From positions 62,001-126,000 of the forward strand of contig JAJEBK010000048.1 of the NCBI GenBank assembly GCA_022823945.1: a stretch of 64,000 nt of DNA, read 5' to 3'. The notes beneath the pieces were generated by a model, which was not told the DNA's origin, made no database searches, and was given only the letters and a program-made list of their open reading frames with translations. The translations under genes and the position numbers were made by a program. Below, in pieces: positions 17,154 through 25,703 of the stretch (position 1 is its first letter; each line of letters starts with the position of its first letter). The DNA comes from Anaerolineae bacterium (GTDB taxonomy: Bacteria; Chloroflexota; Anaerolineae; Aggregatilineales; Phototrophicaceae).

Positions 17154-17930
17154 ATGAATCCCCACGAATATTACATCCGCCGGGTGCTGCCACGCCTGGA
17201 CACATGTCCGTTGCAGCGCTACGCCGCCATAAGCCTCTTGCCGCGCGCCGACAGCCGGCCGCTGGGCGATTGCGCGCTGTTGATGCTGGTCGGTTTGACT
17301 GGCTGCGGAAAATCGACCACCCTGGCACAGCTTGACGCCGGCGGCATCCCCTCTCGCCGCGAAGTCGCAGATTGCATCGCCATTCCTTTTGCGCAGAGCC
17401 TGGCTGACGAAGCGCTGCTGCCCGTGCTGGACCGCGCGCGTCGATTTGAATATACGCGCCGATTTGCCCAGGCTGTGCCCGGCGGGATAGCTGCGGCATT
17501 CTCGTGGCTGTGGCTGCACGACGATGCGCAAGAGCCGCTGCTGACCGAGGGCATCCGTGGCGACGCAGAGCTGCGCTTTGCCTTGGGCTGCTTCCCGCGC
17601 TGGCGAGTCGTCGAGTTGGCGCTGCCGCCCCTGCAACGTCTGCAGCGTCTCAGCGGAAGACAGGACAAATTCGACCAGGTCGACGAAGCCGCCGATCTGG
17701 ATTTTTTGCCGCGTGAATTGCAGGCCGAAGCGCGGGAGCTGCTTGCCAGTGGCGAGATCAACCGACGGGCGCTGGCCATCGTGCGGGCAGAAGCCCAGAA
17801 TTATGGCTTGCACGCCTTCGCCGCCGGGCAAGACTACCCCAATTATCAGCGGCTGGATGTGGCTCGCATGACACCCGAAGCGGTCACAGAAGCCGTGCGT
17901 GATTTGCTGGCGCTGCCATGCCCACGATAG
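17154..17930 (+). CDS. P-loop NTPase/kinase-like protein of unknown function
   Basis: This 258-residue protein has a clear Walker A motif, LVGLTGCGKSTTL, at about residues 45-57. A possible Walker B-like strand and DQVDEAADLDFLP follow. The shape resembles small nucleotide or metabolite kinases more than an ABC ATPase, because no signature motif is present. The ATG at 17154 was chosen because a -10 box sits seven bases upstream. An in-frame ATG at 17145 would leave no room for the promoter but has AGG upstream. The end overlaps the start of the enolase-type gene by 13 bases. Function unknown. Confidence 0.75.
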   Translation: MNPHEYYIRRVLPRLDTCPLQRYAAISLLPRADSRPLGDCALLMLVGLTGCGKSTTLAQLDAGGIPSRREVADCIAIPFAQSLADEALLPVLDRARRFEYTRRFAQAVPGGIAAAFSWLWLHDDAQEPLLTEGIRGDAELRFALGCFPRWRVVELALPPLQRLQRLSGRQDKFDQVDEAADLDFLPRELQAEARELLASGEINRRALAIVRAEAQNYGLHAFAAGQDYPNYQRLDVARMTPEAVTEAVRDLLALPCPR

Positions 17931-19021
17931 AACGGGTAAGCTGTCAGCCTCTGCATGTGCCGCTGAAGAGCGCGCTGACCTGGGGGCGGGGCCACGAGCT
18001 GCCGGCGCTGCAGCATGTGCTTGTGCGCGTTGATTTGTCGGATGGCGCGATTGGCATCGCCGAAGCCACGCCGCGACCCAGCATCTATGGCGAAACAAGC
18101 GCCTCTGTGCAGCATATCATCGGCGAGGAGCTTGCGCCGCGCCTGCAGGGACGATGCCTCTGCGACTTTGAATCGGTTGCCAGACTTAGCGCGGAGCTCG
18201 CGCATATCAAAGCCAACAACACCGCCCGGGGCGCGCTGGATATCGCGCTGCATCAGGCGCTGGCGCAAAGCCGCGACCAACCGCTGCGAGATTATCTCGG
18301 CGGCACGCGCGAGTCGCTGCGCCTGAGCAGCATCGTCAGCACGGGAGACAAGGATATGGTGCAGTCGGATGTGGCCGATGCTTACAAACAGGGCTTACGC
18401 GTCTTCAAGGTCAAGATCGGACATAATATCCTCGCCGAAAGCGACAACCTGCGCGACTTGATGGCGGCTTTCCCGGCGGCTCGCTTTTATGTCGATGCCA
18501 ACGAAACACTGGACATCGAGACGGCACCACAGACTCTGGACGCGCTGCGGAAAGATGGCGTGCTTTATTGTGAAGAGCCGCTGCCTGTGCATCGGCTGCG
18601 CGAGCGGAGTCGGCTGCGGCGGCAGACATCCATGCCGCTGATCGCCGATGACAGCGCCTTCACCCCGCGCGAGCTGAAACGCGAGCTGGACTTCGACACT
18701 TTTGACATCCTCAACATCAAGACGGCGCGTACGGGCTATTCGCAATCGCGTCAGATGCTGCTGGCGGCGGCGGCGCAAGGCAAAAGCGCCATGGTCGGCT
18801 CGCAAGCCAGTTCGCTGCTGGGCTGTTTGCAGGCGGCGCTCTTCGCCAGCCGCGCAGAAGTCGACTGCCCGAGCGAATGCAGCTTCTATCTGAAGACGGA
18901 TGCGGATGTGTCGCATGCGCCCAGGATCGTGAATGGCGCGTGGCATCTGGAGGATGTAGAGGCGGCGTTGCAGAGATTCAAAATAGCAATCGCCACAGAG
19001 GCACAGAGGCACAGAGGGTGA
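17918..19021 (+). CDS. Enolase-superfamily protein, muconate-cycloisomerase/dipeptide-epimerase branch
   Basis: This 367-residue protein carries the muconate-lactonizing-subgroup pattern. It has a KVKIG lysine motif on strand 2, metal ligands in YVDANE, CEEPLP and ADDSAF, and the second catalytic Lys in LNIKTARTG. Possible activities are dipeptide epimerase, N-succinylamino-acid racemase, cycloisomerase or o-succinylbenzoate synthase. The neighbouring D-aminopeptidase favours cell-wall peptide recycling, and the nearby MenA gene favours o-succinylbenzoate synthase; neither is proven. It overlaps the P-loop gene. The final dozen residues (IAIATEAQRHRG) are encoded by a dispersed CACAGAG-type repeat. 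Confidence 0.8.
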   Translation: MPTIERVSCQPLHVPLKSALTWGRGHELPALQHVLVRVDLSDGAIGIAEATPRPSIYGETSASVQHIIGEELAPRLQGRCLCDFESVARLSAELAHIKANNTARGALDIALHQALAQSRDQPLRDYLGGTRESLRLSSIVSTGDKDMVQSDVADAYKQGLRVFKVKIGHNILAESDNLRDLMAAFPAARFYVDANETLDIETAPQTLDALRKDGVLYCEEPLPVHRLRERSRLRRQTSMPLIADDSAFTPRELKRELDFDTFDILNIKTARTGYSQSRQMLLAAAAQGKSAMVGSQASSLLGCLQAALFASRAEVDCPSECSFYLKTDADVSHAPRIVNGAWHLEDVEAALQRFKIAIATEAQRHRG

Positions 19022-19110
19022 TCACAAAGGACACAAAGACACAAAGGGCACAAATGTTTAGCGTACTCGGTGCACTCTCTAGACTCGGTGTACTCGGTGG
19101 TTCATTTTTT
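18991..19110. repeat. Dispersed CACAGAG / ACTCGGTG repeat (type 3)
   Basis: The left part reads CGCCACAGAGGCACAGAGG and continues in CACAAAG units. The right part has the complementary GTACTCGGTG units. It overlaps the last codons of the enolase-type gene and runs into the leader of the M55 peptidase gene. Related copies lie at 29395-29440, 42587-42650, 50551-50631 and 54135-54204. Confidence 0.7.
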
Positions 19111-19160
19111 CGTCGAATACATAGTTGCTTTTGCTGAAGCACAGACGGGGGTATAGTGCG

Positions 19161-19976
19161 ATGAAAATCCTGATCATGGCCGATATGGAAGGCGTCAGCG
19201 GCATCGTCACCTGGGATCAGGTAACCGGTGGCGCGCCGATGTATGAAGAGGGCCGCCGCCTCTATACCGAAGAAATCAATGCAGCCGTGCGGGGAGCGCT
19301 GCGAGCTGGCGCGGACGAAGTGGTGGTTGTCGATTGCCATGGCGCGGGTGGCGACTGGAGCTTCAACTCGCTCATTCCCGAATTGCTGGAGCCGGCTTGC
19401 AGCTGGGTCGCCCATCATCCCTGGTCGCGTTATACCGAACTGCTGGAAGCGGGCGCAGATGCCTGTCTGCTGGTGGGCATGCACGCGCGCAACAACACCG
19501 CCGATGGCGTGCTCTGCCACACCATCAGCACAGTCAAATGGCACAATTTGTGGTTCAATGACGACCTGGTGGGCGAAGTCGGCGTCAATGCGGCGCTGTG
19601 CGGACATTATGGCTGCCCGGTGCTGCTGGTCACTGGCGATGAAGCAGTCTGTCGCGAATCGACTGCGCTGCTGGGCGATGGACTGACGACTGTGGCGGTC
19701 AAACGCGGGCTGACGCGCTATTCTGCCCGGCAGATTCCGCCCGTCCGCGCACGCGAGATGATCGAGGCGGGCGCATACCAGGCGCTCAAAGACCTGGCTG
19801 CTGTAAAGACTTATGTGCCCGGCTCGCCAGTCGCCATCACCATCGAGGTCGACAAGGTAGAAAAGATGGCGGATTTTCGTGGACGCGCCGGCGTTGAACT
19901 GGATATGGCGGCGCAGAAAGTCGTCAGCCGCGCCGGCTCCTGGATGCAAGCCTGGGACCAGATCTGGCACTGGTAG
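19161..19976 (+). CDS. dppA: M55 family D-aminopeptidase (DppA-like)
   Basis: This 271-residue zinc peptidase of family M55 removes D-amino acids such as D-Ala from short peptides. The first metal ligands are in MKILIMADMEGVSGI and DCHGAGGDW. The conserved VGMHARNNTADGVLCHT block and the late DEAVCRE segment fit the Bacillus DppA fold. The ATG at 19161 was chosen because the family starts MK(I/L)..DMEG. TATAGT lies only three bases upstream, too close to be a sure promoter. Next to an enolase-type possible dipeptide epimerase it may take part in muropeptide recycling, which is an inference from position. Confidence 0.9.
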   Translation: MKILIMADMEGVSGIVTWDQVTGGAPMYEEGRRLYTEEINAAVRGALRAGADEVVVVDCHGAGGDWSFNSLIPELLEPACSWVAHHPWSRYTELLEAGADACLLVGMHARNNTADGVLCHTISTVKWHNLWFNDDLVGEVGVNAALCGHYGCPVLLVTGDEAVCRESTALLGDGLTTVAVKRGLTRYSARQIPPVRAREMIEAGAYQALKDLAAVKTYVPGSPVAITIEVDKVEKMADFRGRAGVELDMAAQKVVSRAGSWMQAWDQIWHW

Positions 19977-19980
19977 GCGG

Positions 19981-20880
19981 TCACAGCAACGAAAGCGCCC
20001 AACCCAGCGCCAGCAGCAATCCGACTTGCCCATGCAGCTTGGCAGTCAACCCTTGTGCCTTGTGCAGCAGCGCCACATCACCACTGGTATTGATGATCTG
20101 GATGAGACGCAGCGCTTGCGGCAGTGTAATCAGTGTGAGCAATGTGGCTGCCGGCAGCAGGCCACCGGCGACCAGCACAGCTTGCGAGATATAGGTGCCC
20201 AGAACCAGAAACAGGTATTCAAAGCGAGCGAAACGAATGCCGAAGAGCACCGCCAGCGTTCGTTTGTCCACAGCGCGGTCGGCGTCCATGTCGCGGATGT
20301 TGTTGGCATGCAATATCGCCGTGACCATGAAGGCGACTGGCAGCGAAACCAGGCACAACTGCCAAATGCGCGCCTCGCTGACATCGGGAGACATCACATA
20401 ATACGCGCCAACCACAATGGCCGGACCCATGAAGATGGCGACAGCGATTTCGCCCAGCCCATTGTAGGCCAGCGGGAAGGGACCGGCTGTATAGGTAACC
20501 GCCACCAGCACGCCGCCAATGCCGATCAGCCACAGCAGCGGACCGCTTTGCGCCAGCAACAGCAAACCGATGGCGCAGCCGCCCAGTGTGGTCAACACCG
20601 CGCCAGCCAACACCTTTTGCGGAGAAAGGATCTGGCGTTTGATGGTCATGCCTTGCCCGGCTTGTTTGAGGGCATCGGCACCACGGCGAAAATCGGCATA
20701 TTCGTTGATCAAGTTGGCGGCGCTCTGCAGCAGCAGCGTGCCCAGCAAGGCCAGCAGAAATGGCAGAGCGGCAAAGACGCCATCGCCATAAGCCGCGATG
20801 CCCGCCAAGCCCATGGGCACATAAGTCGCCGTGAAGACGCGCGGACGCACTGCCTGCAGCCACGCTTGCCCTGTTGTCAT
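19981..20880 (-). CDS. menA: UbiA-family prenyltransferase, MenA (1,4-dihydroxy-2-naphthoate prenyltransferase)
   Basis: This 299-residue integral membrane enzyme attaches a polyprenyl chain to dihydroxynaphthoate in menaquinone synthesis. The two Asp-rich diphosphate/magnesium motifs are NLINEYADFRRGAD (about residue 60) and ANNIRDMDADRAVDKRT (about residue 185). Eight or so hydrophobic helices surround them. It converges on the M55 gene with only four bases between stops. The ATG at 20880 has a TACAAT box six bases upstream, which fits a leaderless start. No other menaquinone gene is certain in the window. Confidence 0.9.
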   Translation of the reverse strand: MTTGQAWLQAVRPRVFTATYVPMGLAGIAAYGDGVFAALPFLLALLGTLLLQSAANLINEYADFRRGADALKQAGQGMTIKRQILSPQKVLAGAVLTTLGGCAIGLLLLAQSGPLLWLIGIGGVLVAVTYTAGPFPLAYNGLGEIAVAIFMGPAIVVGAYYVMSPDVSEARIWQLCLVSLPVAFMVTAILHANNIRDMDADRAVDKRTLAVLFGIRFARFEYLFLVLGTYISQAVLVAGGLLPAATLLTLITLPQALRLIQIINTSGDVALLHKAQGLTAKLHGQVGLLLALGWALSLL

Positions 20881-20886
20881 GCGCGC

Positions 20887-20892
20887 ATTGTA
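20887..20892 (-). promoter_or_regulatory. -10 box (TACAAT) six bases before the menA start
   Basis: On the minus strand TACAAT ends six bases before the ATG at 20880. There is no Shine-Dalgarno in between, which suggests leaderless transcription. Confidence 0.55.
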
Positions 20893-20954
20893 CACTATGC
20901 TCTCTGCATTTGACCGCGCAAGAGTCTTCGGGCGACTCAGTGAGTCTCTCTTAC

Positions 20955-21098
20955 AACCCCTCCCCCAGCCCCTCCCCGAAGCATCGGAGAGGGGAGCAAA
21001 CTACAACGGACTCAGCGTTTCTAGCAGCGGGTTTGTAACATGAAGCAGATCTCGCCGAAACCTTCCCTCCATTGATATGGGGGGACCGAGGGGGGTAG
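20955..21098. repeat. Inverted two-hairpin element with long spacer (copy 6)
   Basis: The order is reversed relative to copy 1. AACCCCTCCCCCAGCCCCTC opens it, hairpin core GAAGCATCGG follows, then about 60 bases of spacer. A hairpin with core ATTGATATG and GGGACCGAGGGGGGTAG close it. It lies in the space between the divergent menA and glycosyltransferase genes. Confidence 0.8.
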
Positions 21099-21169
21099 AC
21101 CAGGCGCGAAATCACATGAATCAGCAAGGGACAAGCCCACGCTACTGTGGAGAGGGATTTGCGCGCAGG

Positions 21170-21178
21170 TGCTAGAAT
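21170..21178 (+). promoter_or_regulatory. Extended -10 box (TGCTAGAAT) seven bases before a start
   Basis: TGCTAGAAT ends at 21178 and the glycosyltransferase ATG is at 21186. There is no ribosome binding site between them. This is one of the clearest leaderless-type promoters in the window. Confidence 0.6.
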
Positions 21179-21185
21179 AACGCGC

Positions 21186-22415
21186 ATGAAAGTTTTGCTG
21201 CTTTCGATCTCCGACCGCATTGGTGGCGCAGCCATCGGCGCATATCGCCTGCATCGCTCCCTGCGCAGCGCCGGCATCGACAGCCACATGTTGGTTCTCT
21301 ACAAGTCCACCGCCGACCCGACCGTGCACAGGCTTGCCACACAACTCGACTTTGTTGCCCGGGCGCGGCGCAAACTGGCGGAAAGGCGACATAAACACCG
21401 GCTGCGCGATAATCCCCGCCTGCCCGAAAGCGACCACTGGAGCCTCAATCAGTTTGATTATCCTGTCGCGGCTGCCATCAATCGCTTCTCGGCCGATACC
21501 GTGCATCTGCACTGGGTTGGCGACAACTTTCTGCCCATCAGCCAATTGCCACAGATCAACGCGCCACTGGTCTGCAGCTTGCGCGACAACTGGTTTTTCA
21601 CCGGTGGCTGCCATTATCCAGGCGGCTGCACGCGTTTTCGGCATGGCTGTGGCGATTGCCCGCAATTGCTGTCCGGCGGCGCAAACGACCTCAGCGCGCA
21701 GGTTTTTCGGCACAAACAGCGCGCCTATGCCGAGGCTGACATAACTGTCGTGGCGCTGGGCGACTGGATCGCGAGTCGCGCGGGAGAAAGCGCCTTGCTG
21801 GGGGCTGCGCGCATTGAAATTATCGGCAACGCCATTGATGGAGGCATTTTCAAGCCGCTGGACCGCGCACAAGCTCGCCATGCCTTGAACCTGCCGCAAG
21901 ACAAACGGCTGCTGCTATTTGGCGCGCTGGGCGGGACCAGCGACAAGCGCAAAGGCTTCGTTCATTTGCGGGCGGCGTTGGCGAACCTGGATGCAGAAGC
22001 GGGCATCGAGTTGGTGGTCTTCGGCGCGGACCAGCCAGAAGCGCTGGAGCTGTCGCTGCCTCTGCACCAGGTCGGGCGGCTGGCGGACGAGCTGAGCATG
22101 AGCCTGCTCTACAGCGCCTGCGATGTCTTTGTGCTGCCATCGCTGCAAGACACTTCTCCGAAAACAGTCATGGAAGCGCTGGCTTGCGGCACTCCCTGCG
22201 TGGCATTTTCTGGCTCGGGCGCAGCGGATATGATTCGGCAGCGGGGCAATGGCTACCTGGCGCGCCTGCCCGACAGCGATGACCTGCGCGCCGGCATTTT
22301 GTGGACGCTTGCACAAAGCTGGGATCGAGCGGCGCTGCATGACGAAATCATCGCCCGCTATGGCGAAGCGCATATCGCCCGGCAGCACATTCAGCTCTAT
22401 CAATCGCTGATATGA
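21186..22415 (+). CDS. GT4-type glycosyltransferase
   Basis: This 409-residue GT-B-fold transferase is likely to act in cell-surface glycan or exopolysaccharide synthesis. The N-terminal acceptor domain starts ISDRIGGAAIGAYRLHRSL. A Cys-rich loop GGCHYPGGCTRFRHGCGDCP at about residues 140-160 is characteristic of a colanic-acid-type subgroup. The C-terminal donor site is SLQDTSPKTVMEALACGTP with the E-x7-E pattern. The ATG at 21186 follows a -10 box at seven bases. Its stop overlaps the next glycosyltransferase start by ATGA. Confidence 0.88.
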   Translation: MKVLLLSISDRIGGAAIGAYRLHRSLRSAGIDSHMLVLYKSTADPTVHRLATQLDFVARARRKLAERRHKHRLRDNPRLPESDHWSLNQFDYPVAAAINRFSADTVHLHWVGDNFLPISQLPQINAPLVCSLRDNWFFTGGCHYPGGCTRFRHGCGDCPQLLSGGANDLSAQVFRHKQRAYAEADITVVALGDWIASRAGESALLGAARIEIIGNAIDGGIFKPLDRAQARHALNLPQDKRLLLFGALGGTSDKRKGFVHLRAALANLDAEAGIELVVFGADQPEALELSLPLHQVGRLADELSMSLLYSACDVFVLPSLQDTSPKTVMEALACGTPCVAFSGSGAADMIRQRGNGYLARLPDSDDLRAGILWTLAQSWDRAALHDEIIARYGEAHIARQHIQLYQSLI

Positions 22416-23467
22416 GCGCCCTGCCCCGCATCAGCTTCGGCATGATCGTGCTGAATGGCGAGCCATTCCTGCGCTACAACCTGCGCGCCCTCTACCCGTT
22501 CGCCTATGAGATCATCGTGGTGGAAGGCGCAGTCCCCGCCGCCCACAATATCGCCAGCGCCGATGGCCACTCGCGCGACAGCACCCTGCAGACCCTGCGC
22601 GACTTCAAAGCCAGCGAAGACCCGCAAGACAAGCTGCGCATCATCAGCCGCGATGGCTTTTGGAGCGAAAAAGACGAAATGTCGGCTGCCTATGCGGCGC
22701 TCGCAACTGGCGATTATCTGTGGCAGGTCGATGTCGATGAGTTCTATCAGCCAGCCGATATGCGGGCTGTCTGCGCCCTGTTGATGGACGATCCCGCTAT
22801 CAGCGCCGTGTCTTTCAACACGGTCACTTTTTGGGGCGCTCCGCAGTATCGCGTGGACAGCTGGCACAAACGCCGCGGCGCCAGCGAATATCACCGCTTG
22901 TTCAAGTGGGGCGCAGGCTACCAGTATGTAACGCACCGTCCGCCGACTGTGCTGGATGCGGATGGGCGGGATTTGCGCGCTGGGCGCTGGCTGCGCGGCG
23001 ACGAGCTGGCAGCGCGCGGCATATTTCTCTATCACTATTCACTGCTGTTGCCCCGACAGGTGCGCGAAAAATGCGATTATTACAGCCGTGCCGACTGGGC
23101 AAAACGGGCCGATGCGCGGCGCTGGGCAGATGAAGCCTGGTTTGCGCTGCGCCGCCCTTATCATGCGCATAATGTCGCCCAGTATCCCGGCTGTCTGTAT
23201 CGCTATGCGGGCGCGCACCCGCCGCAAGTGCAAGCCATGTGGCGCGAATTGCATGCAGACGACTCGCAAGAAGAACTCCGCCGCACAGACGATATTGAAG
23301 CGCTGCTGGATTCGCGGCGCTATCAACTAGGTCGGGCGCTGGTGATGCGCGCCAACAAACCGGCTCTGTGGGGCAGACGTGGCTGGATGCGGCTGAAGGG
23401 GCTGCTGGCGCGCATGATGCCGGGCGCGGTCAAGGATCTGTTGCGGCGAATAGCCCACACGCGCTGA
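22412..23467 (+). CDS. GT2-like glycosyltransferase
   Basis: This 351-residue transferase is translationally coupled (ATGA) to the preceding GT4 gene. It has the GT-A opening FGMIVLNGEPFLRYNLRAL, an EGAV segment, and the metal-binding DxD motif in WQVDVDEFYQP at about residues 108-118. This pattern fits family 2-like enzymes that use a nucleotide sugar. The C-terminal 80 residues are basic and may associate with membrane. The two enzymes probably add successive sugars to one product. Confidence 0.82.
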   Translation: MSALPRISFGMIVLNGEPFLRYNLRALYPFAYEIIVVEGAVPAAHNIASADGHSRDSTLQTLRDFKASEDPQDKLRIISRDGFWSEKDEMSAAYAALATGDYLWQVDVDEFYQPADMRAVCALLMDDPAISAVSFNTVTFWGAPQYRVDSWHKRRGASEYHRLFKWGAGYQYVTHRPPTVLDADGRDLRAGRWLRGDELAARGIFLYHYSLLLPRQVREKCDYYSRADWAKRADARRWADEAWFALRRPYHAHNVAQYPGCLYRYAGAHPPQVQAMWRELHADDSQEELRRTDDIEALLDSRRYQLGRALVMRANKPALWGRRGWMRLKGLLARMMPGAVKDLLRRIAHTR

Positions 23468-23490
23468 CGCAGGCAGTCATAAATTCCATA

Positions 23491-23499
23491 TGCTATACT
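23491..23499 (+). promoter_or_regulatory. Extended -10 box (TGCTATACT) for toxin-antitoxin copy A
   Basis: TGCTATACT lies about 32 bases before the antitoxin ATG at 23531, with TGGAGAA as ribosome binding site in between. The promoter looks intact although both genes behind it are frameshifted. Confidence 0.5.
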
Positions 23500-23530
23500 A
23501 TCGCTGCAATCTGGAATGGAGAATAAGCGC

Positions 23531-23745
23531 ATGGACTTGCCGACAAAACATGCCGAGACGGCGACGCGCGAGATGATCGACCCCGAAGAAGCGCACCTGA
23601 CGCCGGAACAGCGGGAGTTGCTGCGCAGCCTGGAACGGTCGCTGGAGCATCGGAGCGTGGCGAATACAGATCTGTCTGGGAGTTCCTGGAAGAACTGCGG
23701 CTGGAACGCGAAGCAGAAGACAATGCGCGTAGTAACGGGGTCTGA
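23531..23745 (+). pseudogene. Antitoxin of copy A, frameshifted
   Basis: The start matches the antitoxins at 31599-31823 and 32167-32376 (DPEEAHLTPEQRELLRS). After about residue 40 the frame changes: the conserved end (EFLEELRLEREAEDNARSNG) is found one frame over and stops at 23743-23745. The break lies near 23670-23685. In the expected frame the end overlaps the toxin start by 23 bases, exactly as in the intact copy C. A sequencing error cannot be excluded. Confidence 0.7.
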
Positions 23746-24077
23746 ATTTGAACGGATGATCAACCGCTTGTGCAGAAGATTTCGACCGGTTGACTCTGAA
23801 CATCCGGCTGCTCGCTGCCGAACTTGAACTCGGACGACGCCCGCAAGACGAGCGCTTGCAAAACATGAGCGAGATGACGATTTATAAAGCGCGTCTGCGC
23901 AATACCTCAGCCCGCAGAGGAGCGCGCGGCGGCTTCCGAGTCGTCTACCGCATCATGGAAGATGGCACAATTATTTTGTTGTTGCTAATCTGGTCGAAGT
24001 CCGATAGTTCCGATTTGCCTGACAGCGAGATTCGCCGTGTGGCCAGCAAATATTCGCAATACTCGAACGACCTTTAG
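23723..24077 (+). pseudogene. RelE-like toxin of copy A, frameshifted
   Basis: The toxin would start MRVVTGSEFERMINRLCRRF, but this frame runs off into nonsense and stops at about 23825. The rest is one frame over: DFDRLTLNIRLLAAELELG and then RPQDERLQNM, ending in the family core ARRGARGGFRVVYRIMEDG and LLLIWSKSDSSDLPDSEI. The split is near 23780. The C-terminal piece could still be made from a TTG at 23790, but it lacks the first helix. Compare the intact toxin at 31848-32189. Confidence 0.7.
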
Positions 24078-24222
24078 GGAAAGTAAGAGACATTGTCCCT
24101 GCGCCGAACGCATGTCATCGACAGCGGCGTCCCGCCCGCGGGGGTACGCACGGGGTTACGCTTCTGCAAGCATTCCGCTATCATGCGCGCAACAGCCAGG
24201 CAGAGCCAGCGAGAAGAGCGCC

Positions 24223-25569
24223 ATGAACAAGTATGACCACGCCACCTTGATCGAGCAAGACAAACGCCAGCTGCATCCGCTGCATCATCCTTCGCGGGCC
24301 GAAAATCCGGCTATGGTGACCAGCGGCGAGGGCGTCTGGCTGCATACCAGCGATGGCAAGCGCATCCTCGATGGCATGGCGGGCTTGTGGAATGTCAATA
24401 TCGGCTATGGCAGCCGCGAATTGCCCGAAGTCGCTTATGAGCAAATGCTGGAATTGTCCTACACCAGCGGCTTCGCGGGCATGAGCAACCCGCCTTCGGC
24501 AAAGCTGGCGGACAAGCTGGCCGGTTTCTTTCGTCCCAACATGAACTTCACTTACTTCACATCGGGTGGCAGCGAAGCCAGCGACACTTCGTTCAAGACG
24601 GCGCGCTTTTATTGGCGACAGCTGGGCAAACCCGCCAAGACCAAGATTATCTCGCGGCTGAACGGCTATCACGGCATCACCATGGCCGCCATGAGCGCCA
24701 CCGGCATCAGCAAATATCACACCATGTTCGGTCCGCTGGTGGACGGCTTCATCCATATTCCCGACCCCAACGCCTATCGCTATGCAGGCGATGTTGAGGC
24801 TGGCGAGACTGTGGCGCAGGCGGCGGCGCGCGCCCTGGCGCAGGCTATCGAAAGCGAAGGCGCAGATACAGTCGCGGCCTTCATCGCCGAACCCGTGCAA
24901 GGCGCGGGTGGGCTGGTCGTTCCAGACGCTGGCTACTTCGACTTGGTCGGGCAGATCTGCCGCGACAACGATGTGCTGCTGATCGTCGATGAGGTGATTT
25001 GCGGTTTTGGACGCACGGGCAACTGGTTCGGCAGCGACGAATATGGCCTAGCGCCCGATATCATGCAATTCGCCAAAGGCGTCACCAGCGGTTATATCCC
25101 GCTCGGTGGCATGCAGGTATCGGACGAGATCCGTGATGTCATCCTGAACGCGCCAGAAGAGCAAAGCTGGATGCATGGCTACACTTACAGCGGCCATGCG
25201 GCGGCTTGCGCGGTGGGCATCGCCAATATCGACATCATCGAGCGCGACGACCTGGTCGGCAACAGCCAGCGGATGGGCGCGCGGCTGCTGCAGGGCTTGC
25301 GAGGGCTCGCCGATGAATTCCCCAATATCGACAATGCGCGCGGAGTCGGGCTTCTCGCCGGCATCGATGTGGTGCAGAGCAAAGAGGGACGCGCCGCCGA
25401 TTATGAGGCTGCCAACGCCATCAGCGACCGAGCCATGGCGCTGGGCTTGCGCGCGAGGCCCCTGGGCGGGACGATCGCCTTTTCGCCGCCCCTGTGCATC
25501 ACAGCCGAAGAAGTCGATATCGTCATCGAGACGATGGGCGAGGCGATCGCGGGGGTGGGTGGTTCTTAG
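24223..25569 (+). CDS. Class III PLP-dependent aminotransferase (omega-aminotransferase)
   Basis: This 448-residue transaminase moves an amino group from an omega-amino acid or amine to a keto acid such as pyruvate. Family motifs are HLHTSDGKRILDG-like VWLHTSDGKRILDGMAG, YFTSGGSEASDTSFKTAR for phosphate binding, and DEVICGFGRTGNWFG with the cofactor-facing Asp. The Schiff-base lysine is in MQFAKGVTSGYIPLGG. Length is normal for the family. The ATG at 24223 follows a GAGAAGAG ribosome binding site; the longer frame upstream is not conserved-looking. Substrate unproven: beta-alanine, putrescine and taurine are all possible. Confidence 0.92.
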   Translation: MNKYDHATLIEQDKRQLHPLHHPSRAENPAMVTSGEGVWLHTSDGKRILDGMAGLWNVNIGYGSRELPEVAYEQMLELSYTSGFAGMSNPPSAKLADKLAGFFRPNMNFTYFTSGGSEASDTSFKTARFYWRQLGKPAKTKIISRLNGYHGITMAAMSATGISKYHTMFGPLVDGFIHIPDPNAYRYAGDVEAGETVAQAAARALAQAIESEGADTVAAFIAEPVQGAGGLVVPDAGYFDLVGQICRDNDVLLIVDEVICGFGRTGNWFGSDEYGLAPDIMQFAKGVTSGYIPLGGMQVSDEIRDVILNAPEEQSWMHGYTYSGHAAACAVGIANIDIIERDDLVGNSQRMGARLLQGLRGLADEFPNIDNARGVGLLAGIDVVQSKEGRAADYEAANAISDRAMALGLRARPLGGTIAFSPPLCITAEEVDIVIETMGEAIAGVGGS

Positions 25570-25703
25570 CGAGGCTAGCCGCCTGCGCGATTTCCCCCGC
25601 GCGCGATACACCCTGTTTTATTCCAAGCGTCTGTGGTAGCCTGCCCCAAGCCGGCAATTACCGGTTCTATTCGCACACATTGCAGACTTGAAGGAGTCTC
25701 ACC

